Notes: generated from the sequence alone by a model not told the origin. Shown: positions 1 to 6,749, counted from the first letter of the stretch. The stretch is 6,938 bases of DNA from Oscillospiraceae bacterium (GCA_031271475.1 JAISVP010000034.1:1-6938), one strand, 5' to 3'. Translations and numbers: made by a program.

Positions 1-1065
1 ACCGTCCAAATAAGTCATGCTGTTTTCAATATCTATCCAAAAGTATTCATCATATTCAGTATGATTCGCTCCGTAAGGAGCGGCAAATCCCCAATGGCGG
101 TTTCTGCCGATTTTTGTGATAGCGGATTCACTTTGCAGCAGATTCCCGTGTCCGGATTTTCCGATTGTAATATATACGTCTTTCCCCCATGTAACATCAA
201 GATGATAAAACTTGCCGTCAACATTTACAATATTCCAAATATGATTCATAGGATCGCTTGTAACATAATCCGAAGAAATGCCAAGGCGGTCAAACAGCTG
301 CCTGCAAGCAGCTGTATATGCCTCGCATACTCCTTGTTTATCTACTAAAATGTCGTAAGAAGAAAAACGTTGGTAATCAATAATCCCATCTTCATTAAAA
401 TCATCGGGGTTACCGTCATTATCTTTATCCGGAGTGGGTTCATATATGCAAATTGAGTTCAAATGCTCATGTATTGCAAATACTTTTTCTGCTTCACTCA
501 TATCCGGCGAAATTACATTATCAAGAATATAACTGATTTCCTCTTCATATTTAGCATTCATAGCATTAATTTGCTCTGTGCTAAAACCAAACCCAAACTG
601 CATTCCAATCACTCTGTCGTGATTTCTTACATCGTGATATGTATAATAAACGGCTTTCATAAACCAATAATAAACATCAGGATGAATACGTATCATAGTC
701 ATCAGTTCCTGCTCAAGCTGGTATATAGTCAGCTTAAACTTGCCGATATCGAAAGGTTTTGCGTCAAGTGCTTTAATTTTGTTGTACATAAGTGTATGGA
801 GCTCGGACATGTCCGCGGAAGGTGCAAGTGCGGCAGAATTGTGATGAAACAGACTCATGTTCAGTTCAGAGCGCACCGGCTCAGCATTACCGTCAGCATA
901 AGTGCTTTCATACTGCGTCTCTTCCGCAGTATCTTCAATTATGTCATACGGGTTAAAATCATATGTTTCTTCGGCATATGCAGCCGTTGGAGTATAAACT
1001 CCTATCAAAAGCATCAGTACCGTAATAATTGTAAAGCCATGTTTTGACTTAATTTTCTCTAACAT
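1..1065 (-). CDS. Secreted transglutaminase-like (papain-fold) protein with calcium-loop insertion, 3' end outside window
   Basis: The frame is open from an ATG at 1065 to the left edge: 355 codons with no stop, so the C-terminus is missing. Residues 1-31 form a Sec signal peptide: basic start (LEKIKSK), hydrophobic stretch at about 11-25, and an AYA site before EE, so the product is probably exported. Residues 32-180 have no recognised domain. Residues about 190-295 match the transglutaminase-like superfamily: KVFAIHEHL, then GVCEAYTAA with candidate nucleophile Cys247, NHIWNIV with His275, and YHLDVTW with Asp290. All three catalytic-triad positions are present, so an active cysteine hydrolase or amidase/crosslinking enzyme is possible; the substrate is unknown. 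Residues 213-234 form an Asp-rich calcium-loop-like insertion. The start is supported by AAGGAGG ten bases upstream (1076-1082) and a consensus promoter. The gene is transcribed separately from the TatD operon upstream. Confidence 0.85.
   Translation of the reverse strand, partial: MLEKIKSKHGFTIITVLMLLIGVYTPTAAYAEETYDFNPYDIIEDTAEETQYESTYADGNAEPVRSELNMSLFHHNSAALAPSADMSELHTLMYNKIKALDAKPFDIGKFKLTIYQLEQELMTMIRIHPDVYYWFMKAVYYTYHDVRNHDRVIGMQFGFGFSTEQINAMNAKYEEEISYILDNVISPDMSEAEKVFAIHEHLNSICIYEPTPDKDNDGNPDDFNEDGIIDYQRFSSYDILVDKQGVCEAYTAACRQLFDRLGISSDYVTSDPMNHIWNIVNVDGKFYHLDVTWGKDVYITIGKSGHGNLLQSESAITKIGRNRHWGFAAPYGANHTEYDEYFWIDIENSMTYLDG
367..429 (-). other. Two overlapping calcium-binding-type loops inside the transglutaminase domain
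   Basis: Residues 213-233 read as two staggered EF-hand/thrombospondin-3-style loops. The first has acidic residues at D213, D215, D217 and D221 with Gly218. The second has D222, N224, D226, Gly227, Ile228 and D230. The second fits the DxNxDGxI core of dockerin and EF-hand loops but ends in Arg233 rather than Asp/Glu at position 12. The pair lies between the IHEHL helix and the active-site Cys247. Calcium binding is inferred from the spacing of acidic residues only. Confidence 0.6.
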
Positions 1066-1122
1066 GATTATAGTACCTCCTTAATTGCTGTAACTTAATA
1101 TTTATTGTTAATTTGCACATTT

Positions 1123-1137
1123 TGTCAATTTGTGACA
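1123..1137. promoter_or_regulatory. Small inverted repeat TGTCA-N5-TGACA in the leader of the transglutaminase-like gene
   Basis: Perfect 5-base arms (1123-1127 and 1133-1137) flank a 5-base spacer, about 30 bases downstream of the predicted transcription start. It overlaps the possible second -35 box. It could be an operator, but arms this short arise by chance, so confidence is low. Confidence 0.2.
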
Positions 1138-1175
1138 GACTCAATTACACTATATCATAATATTCGTTTCATCTC

Positions 1176-1204
1176 ATTATAACATTTCATGAACCGATTG
1201 TCAA
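1176..1204 (-). promoter_or_regulatory. Consensus housekeeping-sigma promoter for the transglutaminase-like gene
   Basis: On the minus strand there is TTGACA (1199-1204), a 17-base spacer, and TATAAT (1176-1181): both hexamers match the consensus exactly at ideal spacing. Transcription should start near 1168, giving a 5' leader of about 100 bases before the ATG at 1065. A weaker possible second promoter (TTGACA at 1123-1128, TAAATA at 1099-1104, spacer 18) lies within that leader. Confidence 0.8.
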
Positions 1205-1249
1205 CCCCCTTATCCGGAATTTCAAAGTCAAACACATGAAATTTTATTA

Positions 1250-1356
1250 AAGCAACCTCTGAAAAACCATACTGAGCTTTGCCGAAACCCGGACGCAAAT
1301 GCGTGCGGGAATGATAACAGACTTCGCCCGTTCGAGGTAGAAATCACTATATTAGA
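1250..1356 (-). repeat. Decayed inverted copy of the hairpin repeat found at the right edge
   Basis: Read on the minus strand, this stretch aligns with 6750-6862 on the plus strand. The shared core ACGCAAATGCGTGCG (or its complement) is flanked by matching blocks: GAACGGGCGAAGTCTGTTATCAT here against GAACAGGCAAAGCCTGTTCTCAT there, and TATAGTGATTTC against TACAGTAATTTC. The 10-base stem at 1289-1310 (CCCGGACGCA against TGCGTGCGGG) has one mismatch; the other two hairpins of the family are degraded. It begins almost at the TatD stop codon, so it may also help end the upstream transcript, although no U-tract follows. Confidence 0.6.
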
Positions 1357-1357
1357 G

Positions 1358-2122
1358 TTAAATGCCAAACAGCTTTTCCCCGCTTTCACAGGTAATATTT
1401 AAAACATCCTGAATATTCATTCCGCGTGAAACGGCAATTTTTTCTGCAATATAAACAATCATAGAACTGTCACAGCGTTTTCCGCGGAAAGGATGCGGCG
1501 CCATATACGGACAATCCGTTTCAAGCAGCAATCTGTCAATGGGAATGTAATTCATAACATCAACTGCGTTTACAGCATTTTTAAACGTCAGTATACCTGT
1601 AAAGCTGATATAAAGTCCTAAGTCAAGCATGATCTTGGCCGTTTCTTTAGATCCTGAAAAGCAATGCACAACACCGTTCGGTTTGTAACGTCTTAATATT
1701 TCAACCGTATCAGCTGTAGCTTCACGGGAGTGGATGATTACAGGCATTTTTAATTTCCCGGCTAAGGCAAGCTGTTCTTCAAAGATTTCAGTCTGTTTTG
1801 ATTTTGAGTACCCGTCATAGTGGTAGTCCAGTCCGATTTCACCTATTGCTGCCGTCTTTTCACGAGCGGCAAGCTCCTCAATAATGTCAACAAAGCCGTT
1901 GGGGGTATCGTCAGCAGCCTCCGGATGAACACCGGCAGCAAGGTAAATATAACCGTATTTCAATGCCAGAGTGTAACCCTGCACCGAGGTTTCCACAGAG
2001 GAACCGGCTAAAAGAATATGCTTTACACCTTTGTTCGGCATACTTGACAAAAGTTCGTCACGGTCGGCATCGAACTCTTGATTGGTGTAGTGTGCATGCG
2101 TGTCGAAAATATTTGTATACAT
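1358..2122 (-). CDS. TatD-family metal-dependent hydrolase (putative 3'-5' DNase)
   Basis: The 254-residue length is typical of the TatD family of amidohydrolase-fold TIM barrels, which are cytoplasmic metal-dependent nucleases linked to DNA repair and turnover. The family signatures appear in order: DTHAHY with metal ligands His9 and His11, AAGVHPE (about 62-68), AIGEIGLDYHYD with Glu95, PVIIHSREA with His131, VVHCFSGS with His153, and LLLETDCPYMAP with Asp203. All expected metal-binding positions are present, so the enzyme should be active. It starts 2 bases after the LCP-like stop codon with only a purine-rich AAGAAAGAAAC stretch upstream, consistent with translational coupling as the last gene of a three-gene operon. 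Exact substrate (DNA, or D-aminoacyl-tRNA as reported for some relatives) cannot be told from sequence. Family assignment is secure. Confidence 0.95.
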   Translation of the reverse strand: MYTNIFDTHAHYTNQEFDADRDELLSSMPNKGVKHILLAGSSVETSVQGYTLALKYGYIYLAAGVHPEAADDTPNGFVDIIEELAAREKTAAIGEIGLDYHYDGYSKSKQTEIFEEQLALAGKLKMPVIIHSREATADTVEILRRYKPNGVVHCFSGSKETAKIMLDLGLYISFTGILTFKNAVNAVDVMNYIPIDRLLLETDCPYMAPHPFRGKRCDSSMIVYIAEKIAVSRGMNIQDVLNITCESGEKLFGI

Positions 2123-2124
2123 TG

Positions 2125-3006
2125 TTACTGTTTCTTTCTTAGGTATTCGTCAACAAACGAACTGCTTATCTCAAACTTCCCGTCATCGGATTCCGTACCA
2201 AGCGGATTTTTAAGCTCTGCCGGATTGTGATTAGGATTGTTTTTTGCATAGTTTAAGATGTATTTTAACGCTTTGCTTGACTCGTTATAGTCCGCTTCAG
2301 TAATATCGGTACCGATAGCATTGATTAATATTTTAAAATTTTCATCCTGAGTATCGGAAAGGTGTTTTTTATTTGCCTGATTAAGAATATTGCAGACAAT
2401 TTTCCCCGCTTCGACAATACGTCTTGACTCGCCGCCTCTATAATCCGGATAAGTAACAATTCTGCGGACATGTTCAGCGGCAAGCTGCTGGTATCCGGGA
2501 CCCAGTCCGTCAATTTTGAGATTGGTCGGTACGGTATATTTAATTTCACCGAATGCAGAGTAAAATTTTTCAAATCCGGAATTGTTAAACCGGATATACT
2601 TGTCAATACCCAGTTCAAAAGTTGTTTCAAGCGCTTCTGAAAGCTTAGCAACGCCTCCGGACGAGAATACCGTGTTTAGGGAAACCGTACCGTTTCCGGT
2701 TGAAAGCACTGTGTTATTCGGGAGAGGAATACAGTGGTACAAATACTGTGCCGGAAGAATTTTCATAATCATAAAAGAATTGACTTCATTTATGTTGTCA
2801 TCCGGGGAAAGAATGAGAAGCAAAGTTCGGTTATCATCGTTAGTAGGTTTATAATCGGGGTCGACTGTACCTCCCCTCATAGTGATATTATCGAATATAA
2901 GCCAGCCGATTCCGCCTACGATAATAAGACTTATAAACAGTGTAAGCAGAAATCTGACAGCATTGCTTACCGGTTTTCTGCGTCTTTTAGGTCTTTGGGT
3001 TCTCAT
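2125..3006 (-). CDS. Membrane-anchored LytR-CpsA-Psr (LCP)-like protein with degenerate active-site motifs
   Basis: 293 residues. A highly basic cytoplasmic N-terminus (RTQRPKRRRKP) precedes one membrane segment (about 17-38), leaving about 250 residues outside. The outer part follows the LCP layout: LLLILSPDD (62-70), SFMIMKILP (77-85), a CIPLPNNTV strand (92-100), FSSGGVAKLSEALETTFELGIDKYIRFN (split over 114-141), FYSAFGEIKYTVP (148-160), and HVRR...GGESRR (179-196). LCP enzymes attach teichoic acids or polysaccharides to peptidoglycan from lipid-linked donors. Here the hallmark positions are altered: the usual SD after the first strand is SF (77-78), the PRD of SIPRD is PLP (94-96), and the RQ after the final Arg is missing. 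It may be a divergent or non-catalytic member. It overlaps the upstream YpsA-like gene by four bases (ATGA) and has an AGGAG site about 10 bases before its ATG. Another possibility is a lineage-specific envelope protein with an LCP fold. Confidence 0.6.
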   Translation of the reverse strand: MRTQRPKRRRKPVSNAVRFLLTLFISLIIVGGIGWLIFDNITMRGGTVDPDYKPTNDDNRTLLLILSPDDNINEVNSFMIMKILPAQYLYHCIPLPNNTVLSTGNGTVSLNTVFSSGGVAKLSEALETTFELGIDKYIRFNNSGFEKFYSAFGEIKYTVPTNLKIDGLGPGYQQLAAEHVRRIVTYPDYRGGESRRIVEAGKIVCNILNQANKKHLSDTQDENFKILINAIGTDITEADYNESSKALKYILNYAKNNPNHNPAELKNPLGTESDDGKFEISSSFVDEYLRKKQ

Positions 3007-3596
3007 TGGTAATACACTCCTTTTTTGTTTTTAGCTAAGTCGGAAAACGCTGCAAGTTTATCGGCATCTATAATATGCATATCAAGATTTTTCTTTTTTG
3101 CATACCCTACAGTCTGCCCGGTGCCGCTTTTGTAATCCGAAATTACGGCAAGAATAGCGGATGAATTGTCAACCATAAACTTGTTTCTTTCACTGAAACA
3201 GAATCTTGACGGTTTATCTCCCGTGCAAAAGCAGTATCTTGAATTTCTGATTAAAGCAGCCAACAGATATTCCTCTTCTGCACTAAAATTGAGAATGTGA
3301 CTTTTATAAGGCATCGGCAAAGCACAAATCAACTCAATTCCACATGTGCTCATAAGTCCCATGACAATCTCCGCCGCCCACAAGTCGACTCCGCGTGCAC
3401 AGCCAGAAATAAACCTTGTATAACCGTAGCGGAACAACTCTAAAATTTCATAGTAGAGTATACTTTTCACGAGGTTTATATTAAACGGGCGACCTCTTTT
3501 GTCTAAGGGCAGTTTTTCCGGACGATGTCCTGAAAAGCAGACAGTAAACTGTAATTTGTTATTGTCCCAGTTGTTGACATGTATTATTTTGCACAA
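3003..3596 (-). CDS. YpsA-like SLOG (Rossmann-fold) protein, DUF1273 type; TTG start preferred
   Basis: With the chosen TTG start the protein has 197 residues. It shows the YpsA/DUF1273 signatures: CFSGHRPEKL (20-29), SGCARGVDLWAAEIV (64-78), an ALPMPYK strand (92-98), and RNKFMVDNSSAILAV...SGTGQTVGYAKKKN (137-170). SLOG proteins are related to DprA and lysine-decarboxylase-like folds and are proposed to bind nucleotide-derived ligands. YpsA of Bacillus subtilis has been linked to cell division and stress, but the molecular role is unsettled. It is the first gene of the operon and overlaps the LCP-like gene by ATGA. An in-frame ATG at 3617 would add seven residues, but it lies three bases beyond the -10 box, upstream of the expected transcription start. 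The TTG at 3594-3596 instead has AAGGAAG (3606-3612) nine bases upstream. The family call is strong; the start choice is inference. Confidence 0.85.
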   Translation of the reverse strand: MCKIIHVNNWDNNKLQFTVCFSGHRPEKLPLDKRGRPFNINLVKSILYYEILELFRYGYTRFISGCARGVDLWAAEIVMGLMSTCGIELICALPMPYKSHILNFSAEEEYLLAALIRNSRYCFCTGDKPSRFCFSERNKFMVDNSSAILAVISDYKSGTGQTVGYAKKKNLDMHIIDADKLAAFSDLAKNKKGVYYQ

Positions 3597-3605
3597 AACG
3601 CAACA

Positions 3606-3612
3606 CTTCCTT
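3606..3612 (-). promoter_or_regulatory. Ribosome binding site deciding the TTG start of the YpsA-like gene
   Basis: AAGGAAG on the minus strand lies nine bases before the TTG at 3596. The alternative ATG at 3617 has no purine-rich site upstream; that region is the promoter. Confidence 0.5.
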
Positions 3613-3620
3613 ATCATGGT

Positions 3621-3649
3621 ATTATATCACAGTTTAAAATAAATTTCAA
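3621..3649 (-). promoter_or_regulatory. Promoter of the YpsA-like / LCP-like / TatD operon
   Basis: TTGAAA (3644-3649), a 17-base spacer, and an exact TATAAT (3621-3626) with an extended -10 (TG one base before the hexamer). The start site should fall near 3613-3615, within the first codons of the longest possible YpsA-like frame, giving a short leader to the TTG at 3596. No other good promoter is seen inside the operon. Confidence 0.75.
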
Positions 3650-3678
3650 TAGGTAATAAAGATTTTTTTCAGTGTTAC

Positions 3679-3695
3679 AGTCGTTTTTAACGACT
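3679..3695 (-). terminator. Hairpin at the end of the decayed membrane gene (possible terminator)
   Basis: A perfect 7-base stem (AGTCGTT / AACGACT) with a 3-base loop. On the minus strand its first bases overlap the TAG at 3694-3696 that closes the small membrane frame. No run of U follows, so intrinsic termination is uncertain. Its design matches the hairpin after the ATPase. Confidence 0.35.
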
Positions 3696-3999
3696 ATAGC
3701 ATATATGCAACGGCGGGAGTTGTTGCGGATACTGTCATGACTATTAAAGCGACTCCTAAAGCAATACCTTTTTCCATTGCATAGATGCTCTTTTTACAGA
3801 TACCTTTAAACAGCACAAAAAAATACAGCAGTCACAATTAGAATGGACCAAAAGTACATTCTAACACCGAAACCGCTGTAATAAAGATTTGTTTGCAGGC
3901 AGGGTTAAAAACTGTCTGTAAATTAGTTAATTATTCTGAGCTGCTGTGTTTCTGCCGGGTACACTTCCGTAATTTGTATCTGCATCAACTGCATCTGCT
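3694..3999 (-). pseudogene. Possible frameshifted remnant of a small two-helix membrane protein
   Basis: No intact gene covers 3618-4030, but the minus strand holds protein-like pieces in successive frames. Piece 1 (stop at 3927-3929) contains ADAVDADTNYGSVPGRN. Piece 2 (3806-3904) contains NLYYSGFGVRMYFWSILI and continues TAVFF. Piece 3 (3694-3831) contains FKGICKKSIYAMEK followed by a hydrophobic segment GIALGVALIVMTVSATT and ends AVAYML. Pieces 2 and 3 meet at a run of seven T (plus-strand A at 3817-3823). Removing one T would join them into a protein of about 54 residues from the ATG at 3859, with two membrane helices around a basic loop. Alternatively piece 3 alone, from the ATG at 3777, could be a 27-residue hydrophobic peptide. 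No convincing ribosome binding site precedes either ATG. I do not recognise the family. Chance open frames remain possible. Confidence 0.35.
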
Positions 4000-4000
4000 A

Positions 4001-4033
4001 TAATATATAGCCGTTTCTAACGGCTATATATTA
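4001..4033 (-). terminator. 15-bp perfect hairpin overlapping the ATPase stop codon
   Basis: Arms at 4001-4015 and 4019-4033 are perfectly complementary (TAATATATAGCCGTT / AACGGCTATATATTA) around a 3-base loop. The TAA stop of the ATPase (4031-4033) forms the base of the stem. The stem has a GC core and A/T-only base. A separate U-tract is absent, so it may end transcription, protect the 3' end, or be a repeat-derived palindrome. It would work equally on either strand. Confidence 0.55.
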
Positions 4034-6715
4034 TGAGTTTCTTTTACCTATTAGACGACATATAAGATTGCGAATCAAACTCACAGGAATAATAAGAAAT
4101 GCAAGCACGAGCACAAATCCCCATTCTCTAAGAGTCAACCCGTAGCAACGCAGTATCACGCCGCCTAAATATGTCATTATTACCTGTCCGGCAATAATGA
4201 GTGCCATAATATATAGAAACCCCATGTTTTTAAATATACTGTCAAATACATTCAGCTGTTCCGTTCGGGCATTGAATGCGTTAAAAATGGATATAAAAAT
4301 GAAAAATGCAAAAAAGCCGGTAAGCAGATACAAATTATCGGAATTTTCACGGAATATTAATTTCGTGAGGTCCGAAAGTAAGAAGAACATACTAAGTCCG
4401 AAAATAAAAATTGAACCCGTAAGAATTGAACCCCACATATAGCCGCTAACAATAGGGCCATTGCGTTTTTTAGGCTTTTCCTTCATAAACCGTTTAAGTG
4501 CAGGCTCTCCGCCAAAAGCAAGTGCGGCAAGTGTATCAATAACCAAATTCACCCACAGGATTTGAATAATTGACAGCGGGTTTTCCATCCCAAGCAACGG
4601 TGCAATAAATGAAATCAGAACCGCCGCCGCATTTATCGTAAGCTGGAAAACTATGAACTTTCTGATATTGTTGAATATCGTACGTCCGTATAGAATAGCT
4701 TTGTCTATAGAATTAAAATTGTCGTCCATAATGATAATGTCACTGGCTTCTTTTGCAACTTCTGTTCCCCCGCCCATTGCAAATCCAACATCCGCGGCTT
4801 TCAGTGCCGGGGAATCGTTCACGCCGTCGCCTGTCATTCCGACAACTAAATTTAAGTCCTGTGCAAGACGTACCAACCGGCTTTTATCGCTTGGCAGTGC
4901 CCGTGCAATAACCCGTACATTTTTAAGCTTTTCTTTCAAGGCATCATCTGACATATCGGCAAGTTCTGCCGATGTCATAACTATATCCGACTTATCCGTC
5001 AGCAGACCCGCATCCTTAGCAATCGCAGCGGCTGTTTCTAAACGGTCACCTGTTATCATAATTACCTGTACCCCGGCACTCTGAACTTCACGGATTGCGG
5101 TAACTGATTCAGGTCTGACCTCGTCGCGTATTCCCACAACACCAACAAGCACCCAATCACCGTCCGGCAACTGCTCACTGTCGAGATTTTCCTTCGAAAC
5201 AGCAAACGCAAGAACGCGTATAGCACGTGATGCCATCGCGTCAATCTTAACGCCCAGAGGCGATAAATCCCTCAGCGGCTGTTCCTGCCCGTTTTCATCA
5301 TAATAACTTTTGCATCTTCCGAGGATTTTTTCAGGCGCACCCTTTATCAGCGTAAGATTATGATCCCCTTCAACCTGACTTACGGAATATTTATTTGTAC
5401 TGTTAAACGGAATGGACCGAATTGGAGTCACATTGACAATACCCGTTCTCATCAAAGCAAAAGTCATAACAGCACGTTCTGTCGCGTTTCCTCCTATAAC
5501 CTTAAACGCACTGCCGTCTTTACTAACCACAGCACCGGTATTCCCATGAATACTTGCAGCTAAAATTTTGCTGAGTTCTTCGGGCACTGTGTTAAGGGTC
5601 TTATATTCTTTTACATCTCCGGAGACAAACGTAACAACCTCAAGTTCCCCTTTTGTTATCGTTCCGGTCTTGTCACTGAAAAGAATATTAAGGCTTCCCG
5701 CTGTCTCAATGCCCGCAATCTTACGCACCAGCACGTTGTCCTTAAGCATTTTCCCCATATTCAAAGCAGAAACAATTGCTATCATTAACGGAAGTCCTTC
5801 CGGAACAGCCATAACAATAACTACAACGGCAAGCATTAGTGCATGTGCAGCATCTCTTACAACAGCAGTCCAGTTTGAACAGTAAGCGGTAATCTGTGCT
5901 ATATCAAATCCGTTGTGAACCACTATTCTCTGAAAAAGCAATGCGACGGCTATAGCGATACCCCCGATGTATCCAAACCGGCTTATTCCTTTTGCTAAAC
6001 TGCGGAGCTTTACCTTAAGAGGAGTGTCCCGTTCCGTATCCTGCTGAAGCTCACCGGCAATGTGTCCGTATACGGATTTATCACCCACAGTTGTAACCGA
6101 CATAACAGCATTGCCGGAACATACCACAGACCCGCGAAACAGTTTGTACGGATTAAGAAAATCTATACTTTCAGACATATTATCTGCCTTTTCGTCGCCG
6201 GTATTTTCCTTATCGGCAGGCTTTACTAATTTCTGTGCTTCCTTAGTTTCTCCGTTTAACACGGATTGGTCAGCATGGAGTTCACCCTCAATCAATATAC
6301 CGTCTGCGGGAATTTTATCCCCTGTCTGGAGAAGAACACAGTCACCGACAACTAAATTATCAATAGAAATTTCGGTGATCTGACCGTTACGGTATACCTT
6401 ACAGGTAATTTTAGAGGCTTCTTCCTGCAACTTCTGAAACGCATTCTCGTTTCTGTATTCAGAAAAAGTTGACACCAATGTAGCCAATAAAACAGCCGCT
6501 GCGATACCGACAGCCTCATACCATTCTGCCTGTCCCAGAATTACGAGAATCACATTTATGAGCAGAGCGGCACACAGTATCTTTATCATTGGATCGCCTA
6601 AATTGTGTTTTAACTTAGTCCAAAAACCCTCGCTTTTCAATTCTGTCAACCGATTGTCTCCGTATTTGGCTTTTGATTCAGATACCTGCGTATTAGTCAA
6701 ACCGTAATGCTTCAT
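4031..6715 (-). CDS. Ca2+-transporting P-type ATPase, type IIB (PMCA-like)
   Basis: The complete 894-residue protein has all P-type ATPase domains in order: N-terminal cation-ATPase segment (1-60), actuator domain with DQSVLNGETKE (149-159), M4 motif VMAVPEGLP (301-309), phosphorylation site FSDKTGT with Asp348, nucleotide-binding KGAPE (458-462), ITGDR (554-558), and hinge TGDGVNDSP (628-636). A six-helix C-terminal membrane region follows. Ion-site residues Glu306 in M4 and Asn723/Asp727 in M6 (WVNLVIDTLA), with QLTINAAAVL in M5, match PMCA-type pumps with a single Ca2+ site, so it should export Ca2+ at the cost of ATP. Oddities are NGET instead of the usual TGES, Phe instead of Cys before SDKTGT, and a polar, acidic insertion (about 165-188) in the actuator region. 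No calmodulin-binding tail is seen. AGGAG lies eight bases before the ATG. The gene is monocistronic in this window. Confidence 0.95.
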   Translation of the reverse strand: MKHYGLTNTQVSESKAKYGDNRLTELKSEGFWTKLKHNLGDPMIKILCAALLINVILVILGQAEWYEAVGIAAAVLLATLVSTFSEYRNENAFQKLQEEASKITCKVYRNGQITEISIDNLVVGDCVLLQTGDKIPADGILIEGELHADQSVLNGETKEAQKLVKPADKENTGDEKADNMSESIDFLNPYKLFRGSVVCSGNAVMSVTTVGDKSVYGHIAGELQQDTERDTPLKVKLRSLAKGISRFGYIGGIAIAVALLFQRIVVHNGFDIAQITAYCSNWTAVVRDAAHALMLAVVVIVMAVPEGLPLMIAIVSALNMGKMLKDNVLVRKIAGIETAGSLNILFSDKTGTITKGELEVVTFVSGDVKEYKTLNTVPEELSKILAASIHGNTGAVVSKDGSAFKVIGGNATERAVMTFALMRTGIVNVTPIRSIPFNSTNKYSVSQVEGDHNLTLIKGAPEKILGRCKSYYDENGQEQPLRDLSPLGVKIDAMASRAIRVLAFAVSKENLDSEQLPDGDWVLVGVVGIRDEVRPESVTAIREVQSAGVQVIMITGDRLETAAAIAKDAGLLTDKSDIVMTSAELADMSDDALKEKLKNVRVIARALPSDKSRLVRLAQDLNLVVGMTGDGVNDSPALKAADVGFAMGGGTEVAKEASDIIIMDDNFNSIDKAILYGRTIFNNIRKFIVFQLTINAAAVLISFIAPLLGMENPLSIIQILWVNLVIDTLAALAFGGEPALKRFMKEKPKKRNGPIVSGYMWGSILTGSIFIFGLSMFFLLSDLTKLIFRENSDNLYLLTGFFAFFIFISIFNAFNARTEQLNVFDSIFKNMGFLYIMALIIAGQVIMTYLGGVILRCYGLTLREWGFVLVLAFLIIPVSLIRNLICRLIGKRNS

Positions 6716-6723
6716 TTTTAAGA

Positions 6724-6728
6724 CTCCT
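6724..6728 (-). promoter_or_regulatory. Ribosome binding site of the Ca2+-ATPase
   Basis: AGGAG on the minus strand, eight bases before the ATG at 6715; it supports that start. No confident promoter could be placed. A TATAAA-like stretch lies near 6752-6760 in the margin of the hairpin repeat, but no well-spaced -35 box was found. Confidence 0.6.
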
Positions 6729-6749
6729 ATTTTGAAATTTTTTTAATCC

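Noticed and set aside
61..348. Plus- and minus-strand open frames within the first 350 bases
   Set aside because: They are shadows of the transglutaminase-like frame, which carries the Cys-His-Asp motifs in this region.
463..1047. Long plus-strand open frame (194 codons)
   Set aside because: It lies fully antisense to the signal-peptide and transglutaminase frame, has no ribosome binding site, and its translation has no domain features.
2325..2651. Minus-strand alternative frame of 108 codons inside the LCP-like gene
   Set aside because: It lies in another frame of a gene with a coherent membrane segment, operon overlap and family layout; it has no start signal.
2125..3596. Defence-system reading of the SLOG protein plus membrane protein pair
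   Set aside because: The SLOG protein is of the YpsA/DUF1273 type, not the TIR- or effector-linked type, and the membrane partner looks LCP-like. Neighbouring genes are housekeeping, so a defence role is unsupported.
4653..5084. Plus-strand open frame of 143 codons opposite the ATPase
   Set aside because: It is Ser/Ala/Pro-rich low-complexity translation antisense to the highly conserved P-domain of the pump.
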